Source of the DNA: Streptomyces griseoviridis
GTDB taxonomy: Bacteria > Actinomycetota > Actinomycetes > Streptomycetales > Streptomycetaceae
DNA: 64,000 nt
Direction of reading: 5' to 3'
NCBI RefSeq assembly: GCF_005222485.1
Contig: NZ_CP029078.1
Span: 8,619,501-8,683,500, forward strand
Every line of letters starts with the position of its first letter. Within the stretch, counting starts at the first letter, position 1. The notes below the pieces were generated by a model, which made no database searches, was not told where the DNA came from, and was given only the letters and a program-made list of their open reading frames with translations. The translations under genes were made by a program, and so were the position numbers. This document shows, piece after piece, positions 60,824 to 64,000 of the stretch.

Positions 60824-61469
60824 TGCGGGTGGTGACCGGGGCGGTGAGCAGGCCGACGATCGCGTCCGTGAGGGCGTCCGCCGTGCGGTCCCAGCCGCCG
60901 TGGCGCACTGGATCGCCCTGGGCCAGGGCGCGTTCCCGCTCCGCGCAGATCTGCGTGATCAGATGCCGGCCCATCTCCCCGCGCACCAGCCGTACCTCGG
61001 CGGGAAGTTCGGCGAGGCAGCGGTGCAGTCCGTCGAGCACCTTGCTCAACCAGGGTCTGGCCAGGGCCTCTTCGGTGACCAGCGAGCGCAGCGCGGGATC
61101 GGCCATCACCTGGACGGAGAAGCGGGCGTTCCACGACGGGCTGCCGAGTTCCGCGAGATGCTCGGGCACCGGCCTGACCAGGCAACCGACCCAGTCCCTG
61201 ACCGCGTCGCTGGCGCCGACCGCGCGGACATGGCGCCCGCGGATCAGGTCCACGCGCTCACCGTGGTCGGTCATGATGGCCCGCAACAGGCCGGTCCTGC
61301 CGCCGAAGTGGTAGCTGACGGCGGTGACGTTGCGCTGCCCCGCGGCCTCCGCGATCTGCCGGTTGGAGACGGCGCCGAGACCGTGCTCGGCGAAGAGGCG
61401 TTCCGCGGCCGCCATCAGCGCGACCCGGGTGTCGAGTTCGAGGTGGCCCGCGGGGGCGGCGGCGGTCAT
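60819..61469 (-). CDS. TetR-family transcriptional regulator
   Basis: 216 residues with helix-turn-helix LMAAAERLFAEHGLGAVSNRQIAEAAGQRNVTAVSYHFGGRTGLL. The HYF-like YHFGG motif and N-terminal helix are TetR-typical; the C-terminal domain (WNARFSVQVMADPALRSLV) resembles regulators of xenobiotic and P450 operons. It lies 42 bases after the second P450 gene and before the ferredoxin, so it belongs to the same transcript. The AT-rich palindrome at 62822-62843 is its probable target. Confidence 0.88.
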   Translation of the reverse strand: MTAAAPAGHLELDTRVALMAAAERLFAEHGLGAVSNRQIAEAAGQRNVTAVSYHFGGRTGLLRAIMTDHGERVDLIRGRHVRAVGASDAVRDWVGCLVRPVPEHLAELGSPSWNARFSVQVMADPALRSLVTEEALARPWLSKVLDGLHRCLAELPAEVRLVRGEMGRHLITQICAERERALAQGDPVRHGGWDRTADALTDAIVGLLTAPVTTRN

Positions 61470-61511
61470 CGGGTCAGCCGGTCCCGGTGCGGCCCGCGGG
61501 GGCGACGGCGG

Positions 61512-62762
61512 TCACCAGGTCACCGGCAGTTCCCGCAGCGGCGCGGTGAGCAGTCCGCTCTGGCTGCGCAGCGCGTCGGTGCCGACGGCGAGGTCGAGCG
61601 TGGGCAGCCGGCGCAGCAGGACGGTGAGCGCGGCCTGGATCTCGGTGCGGGCCAGGGGCTGGCCGAGGCAGGAGTGCGGCCCGGCGCCGAAGGCGAGGTG
61701 GGGGTTGGGGCTGCGGCCGATGTCCATCTCCTCGGCGTCCTGCCAGGTGCTCGCGTCCCGGTTGGCGGCGGCGAGGCTGCACACCACGGTGGTGCCCGCG
61801 GCCATCCGGCCGCCCGGGAGGTCGGTGTCCTCCTCGGTGTAGCGCATCATGCCGAAGTTGCTGCCGTTCGGGTCGAACCGCAGCGCCTCCTCGACGGCCT
61901 GCCGCACCAGCCGGGGGTCGGCCGACAGCCGTTCCCAGCGCCGCCGGTCGGAGAGCAGATGGGCGACCGTCAGGCCGATGTAGCCGGCCGTGGTCTCGTG
62001 CCCGGCGAGCAGCAGGGCCTGCCCGGTGGCGACCAGGGCGTCCTCGGAGAGCGGCTCGTCGGTCCCGGCACCGTTGTCAGGGTTATCGGAGTTATCGGAG
62101 TTGCCGGGGCCGCCGAGCAGCAGGCTGATGAGGTCGTCGCCGGGGTCGGCGCGCTTGCCGTCGACCAGTCGCGACATGTAGGCGGCGAAGTCGCGGTGGG
62201 CGGCGGCCGTCTCCTCGCGGGTGTAGCGGGTGGTGTTGAGGAAGATGTCCGACCACGCCTTGAACCGGTCGCGGTCGTCCTCAGGGACCCCGAGCATGCG
62301 GCAGATCACGTAGACGGGGAGCGGGAAGGCGAGCCCGGTGACCAGGTCGGCCGGTGCTCCGTCCGCGACCATCCGGTCGACGAGCCGGTCGGCCATCGCC
62401 TCCATGTCGGGGCGCAGCGCCATCATCCGCTTCGCGGTGAACCACTTGCCGATCATCCGGCGCCAGCGTTCGTGGCCGACCGCGTTGAGGGTCTTCGCCA
62501 TGGGGCTGTTGAACACGTCCTCGGAGCCGCCGGCCGCGGCCCGCGCCGCGTCGGGCCTGGCCAGGCCCTCCCGGCTGAAGCGCGGGTCGGACAGCGCCAT
62601 CCGGACGTCCTCGTACCGGGTCAGCAGGGCGGCCTCGTCGCCGCTGGGCAGGGTCACCCGGGCGACCGGGCACTTCTCCCGCAGCTCCGGCCACTCGGCG
62701 GGGGGCCGCAGCGCGGAGGCGCCCTGTAAGGGATAGGGCAGGGGCGTGCGTTCGTCCGGCAT
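61512..62762 (-). CDS. Cytochrome P450 (second)
   Basis: 416 residues. Heme loop FGAGPHSCLGQ (Cys365), I-helix ALLLAGHETTAGYI, ExxR in VEEALRFDP, and the start LPYPLQGASALRPPAEWPEL as in CYP105-like enzymes. A short Asn-Ser-Asp repeat (GNSDNSDNPDNG near 245) in the loop before the I-helix is encoded by an imperfect 9-base DNA repeat. ATG 62762 follows GGAGGAG. It is first in the operon P450, TetR, ferredoxin, P450 and divergent from an exporter. Confidence 0.92.
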   Translation of the reverse strand: MPDERTPLPYPLQGASALRPPAEWPELREKCPVARVTLPSGDEAALLTRYEDVRMALSDPRFSREGLARPDAARAAAGGSEDVFNSPMAKTLNAVGHERWRRMIGKWFTAKRMMALRPDMEAMADRLVDRMVADGAPADLVTGLAFPLPVYVICRMLGVPEDDRDRFKAWSDIFLNTTRYTREETAAAHRDFAAYMSRLVDGKRADPGDDLISLLLGGPGNSDNSDNPDNGAGTDEPLSEDALVATGQALLLAGHETTAGYIGLTVAHLLSDRRRWERLSADPRLVRQAVEEALRFDPNGSNFGMMRYTEEDTDLPGGRMAAGTTVVCSLAAANRDASTWQDAEEMDIGRSPNPHLAFGAGPHSCLGQPLARTEIQAALTVLLRRLPTLDLAVGTDALRSQSGLLTAPLRELPVTW

Positions 62763-62821
62763 GTCGTGTCTCCTCCGGTCGCGGGACGTGACGACGCCCC
62801 CAGTCAAACCCCCGCGGTAGA

Positions 62822-62843
62822 TTAAGTCAATCAACTGAATTAA
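62822..62843. promoter_or_regulatory. AT-rich 22-bp imperfect palindrome between P450 operon and exporter
   Basis: TTAA-n-TCA-n-T-nn-A-n-TGA-n-TTAA is symmetrical at 16 of 22 positions and stands out in GC-rich DNA. It overlaps a possible -10 box TAAAGT (62841-62846) for the exporter. The TetR protein at 60819-61469 is the natural candidate to bind it. Confidence 0.55.
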
Positions 62844-62914
62844 AGTTGCCTCACGCAACGACGGCCGTGTGGCCGGTCCGCGCCCCTGCCCCGCCCGACT
62901 GAGATGAGCCCCTC

Positions 62915-64000
62915 TTGAACGCCTCCGCAGACGCGTCCCGCGCGAGTCGCGTGGTCGCGGTGCTGGCACTCGCCGGCACCACCGCCGCCATCATGCAGAC
63001 CTTGGTCACGCCCCTGCTGCCGAGGCTGTCCGACATCCTGCACACCGCCCCGTCGAACGCCGCCTGGGTGGTGACCGTCACGCTGCTCGCCTCCGCCGTC
63101 TGCGTCCCGGTCACCGGACGCCTCGGCGACATGCTCGGCAAGCGCCGGATGATGCTCGCCTGCACGGTGCCGCTGTTCGCCGGCTCGGTGATCTGCGCGC
63201 TGTCGTCGTCCGTGGTCCCGATGATCGTCGGACGCGGGCTCCAGGGCATGGGGATGGGCATGGTGCCGCTCGGCATCGCCCTCCTGCGCGACGTCGTCCC
63301 GAAGGAGAAGCTCAGCTCCTCCATCGCCCTGGTCGGCGCCTCCATGGGGATCGGCGGCGGCCTCGGCCTGCCGATCGCCGCCGCCGTCACCCAGTACGCC
63401 AACTGGCGTGTGCTGTTCTGGGGTTCGGCCGTGCTGGCCCTCGTGATCGCCGCCCTGATCCGCTCCGTCGTGCCGGCCGTCCCGGCGACCGCGCGGGGGC
63501 AGCGCTTCGACGCCCCCGGCGCGCTCGGGCTCGGCGCCGGACTGGTCATGCTGCTGCTCGCCGTCTCCAAGGGCGCCGACTGGGGCTGGGCGTCCGCCAC
63601 CACGCTCGCGCTCTTCACCGGCTCCGCCGTGCTGCTGGGCGCCTGGGGCGGGTGGGAGCTGCGCGTCGGCTCCCCGCTGATCGACCTGCGCGCCACCGCC
63701 CGCCCCCGGGTGCTGCTGACCAACGTGGCCTCGGTCTTCACGAGTTTCTCGATGTACGCCAGCATGCTGGTGCTGCCGCAACTGCTCCAGTTCCCGGCCG
63801 CCACCGGCTACGGCCTGGGCCAGTCGGTGCTCGCGGCCGGTCTGTGGATGGCGCCGGGCGGCCTCATGATGATGCTCGTCTCGCCCCTCGGCGGGAAGCT
63901 GACCGACGCCAAGGGCCCCAAGTTCACCTTGATCAGCGGTGCGTTGGTGATCGCCGCCGGATACGGGGTGTCCCTCGCGCTGATGGGGTCCGCGGTGGGC
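62915..64000 (+). CDS. MFS exporter, DHA2 family (3' end outside window)
   Basis: The frame runs open to the window edge, giving at least 361 residues with ten or more helices. AIMQTLVTPLLPRLSDIL, WVVTVTLLASAVCVPVTGRLGDMLGKRRMM, RGLQGMGMGMVPLGIALLRDVVP and VGASMGIGGGLGLPIAA are DHA2 family features; motif C is present as GASMGIGGGLGLP. TTG 62915 is a tentative start, with GTG 62951 as an alternative; no strong ribosome site is seen. Divergence from the P450 operon across a shared palindrome suggests export of the P450 product or substrate. Confidence 0.85.
   Translation, partial: MNASADASRASRVVAVLALAGTTAAIMQTLVTPLLPRLSDILHTAPSNAAWVVTVTLLASAVCVPVTGRLGDMLGKRRMMLACTVPLFAGSVICALSSSVVPMIVGRGLQGMGMGMVPLGIALLRDVVPKEKLSSSIALVGASMGIGGGLGLPIAAAVTQYANWRVLFWGSAVLALVIAALIRSVVPAVPATARGQRFDAPGALGLGAGLVMLLLAVSKGADWGWASATTLALFTGSAVLLGAWGGWELRVGSPLIDLRATARPRVLLTNVASVFTSFSMYASMLVLPQLLQFPAATGYGLGQSVLAAGLWMAPGGLMMMLVSPLGGKLTDAKGPKFTLISGALVIAAGYGVSLALMGSAVG

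Overview
The window is 64 kb of very GC-rich DNA with dense genes, frequent 1-14 bp gene overlaps, GTG and TTG starts, and families typical of actinomycetes: a SARP/AfsR-type giant regulator, an ANTAR protein, a PRC-barrel/DUF2382 protein, a P450-ferredoxin operon and F420-type luciferase-fold oxidoreductases. It looks like a Streptomyces chromosome, probably a metabolically accessory part of it. I see no rRNA, tRNA, CRISPR array, intact insertion sequence or prophage.

Layout. 1-400: end of a beta-helix protein. 444-8611: SARP regulator, serine beta-lactamase-like hydrolase, two GNAT proteins, and a TetR/NAD-dehydrogenase divergent pair with twin operators. 8645-13008: an IclR regulator with a cyclodeaminase-like gene on one side and an amidohydrolase plus M19 dipeptidase on the other. 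13334-17320: asparagine synthase, then an SSS solute symporter with its DUF485 partner. 17642-20045: fasciclin lipoprotein and membrane-anchored molybdopterin oxidoreductase. 20233-28786: a sulfonate-type sulfur acquisition region with permease, binding protein, ATPase, TauD-like dioxygenase and flavin monooxygenase. Two small, apparently leaderless ORFs ending in cysteine precede its two transcription units, and the shredded remains of a second ABC operon lie between them. 29169-40605: secreted CARDB/DUF11-like protein, two MFS transporters, ANTAR, AraC, stress-type PRC/DUF2382 protein, a lone acetolactate-synthase-type enzyme and a cold-shock protein, separated by long repeat-rich gaps.

40795-47286 (minus): a compact catabolic operon of PuuE-like deacetylase, MHS-type transporter, SDR and a ketopantoate-reductase/M20-peptidase fusion, behind a tandem Lrp regulator whose own mRNA appears leaderless. 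48264-58975 (minus): a larger catabolic run with an amino-acid ABC transporter, GntR regulator, aminotransferase, enolase-superfamily enzyme, M20 deacylase, nitrilase-fold amidase, a metal-site-less M24 hydrolase of creatinase/ectoine-hydrolase type, RidA and homoserine dehydrogenase. Its composition suggests uptake and stepwise hydrolysis of an N-acylated or cyclic amino-acid derivative. 59225-64000: two P450s, a ferredoxin and a TetR on the minus strand, divergent from an MFS exporter, with an AT-rich palindrome in the shared promoter.

Best candidates for something new are the paired Cys-ending leader ORFs of the sulfur region, the reductase-peptidase fusion operon, and the metal-less M24 catabolic cluster. 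No database search could be run; family calls rest on motifs and recalled family knowledge.
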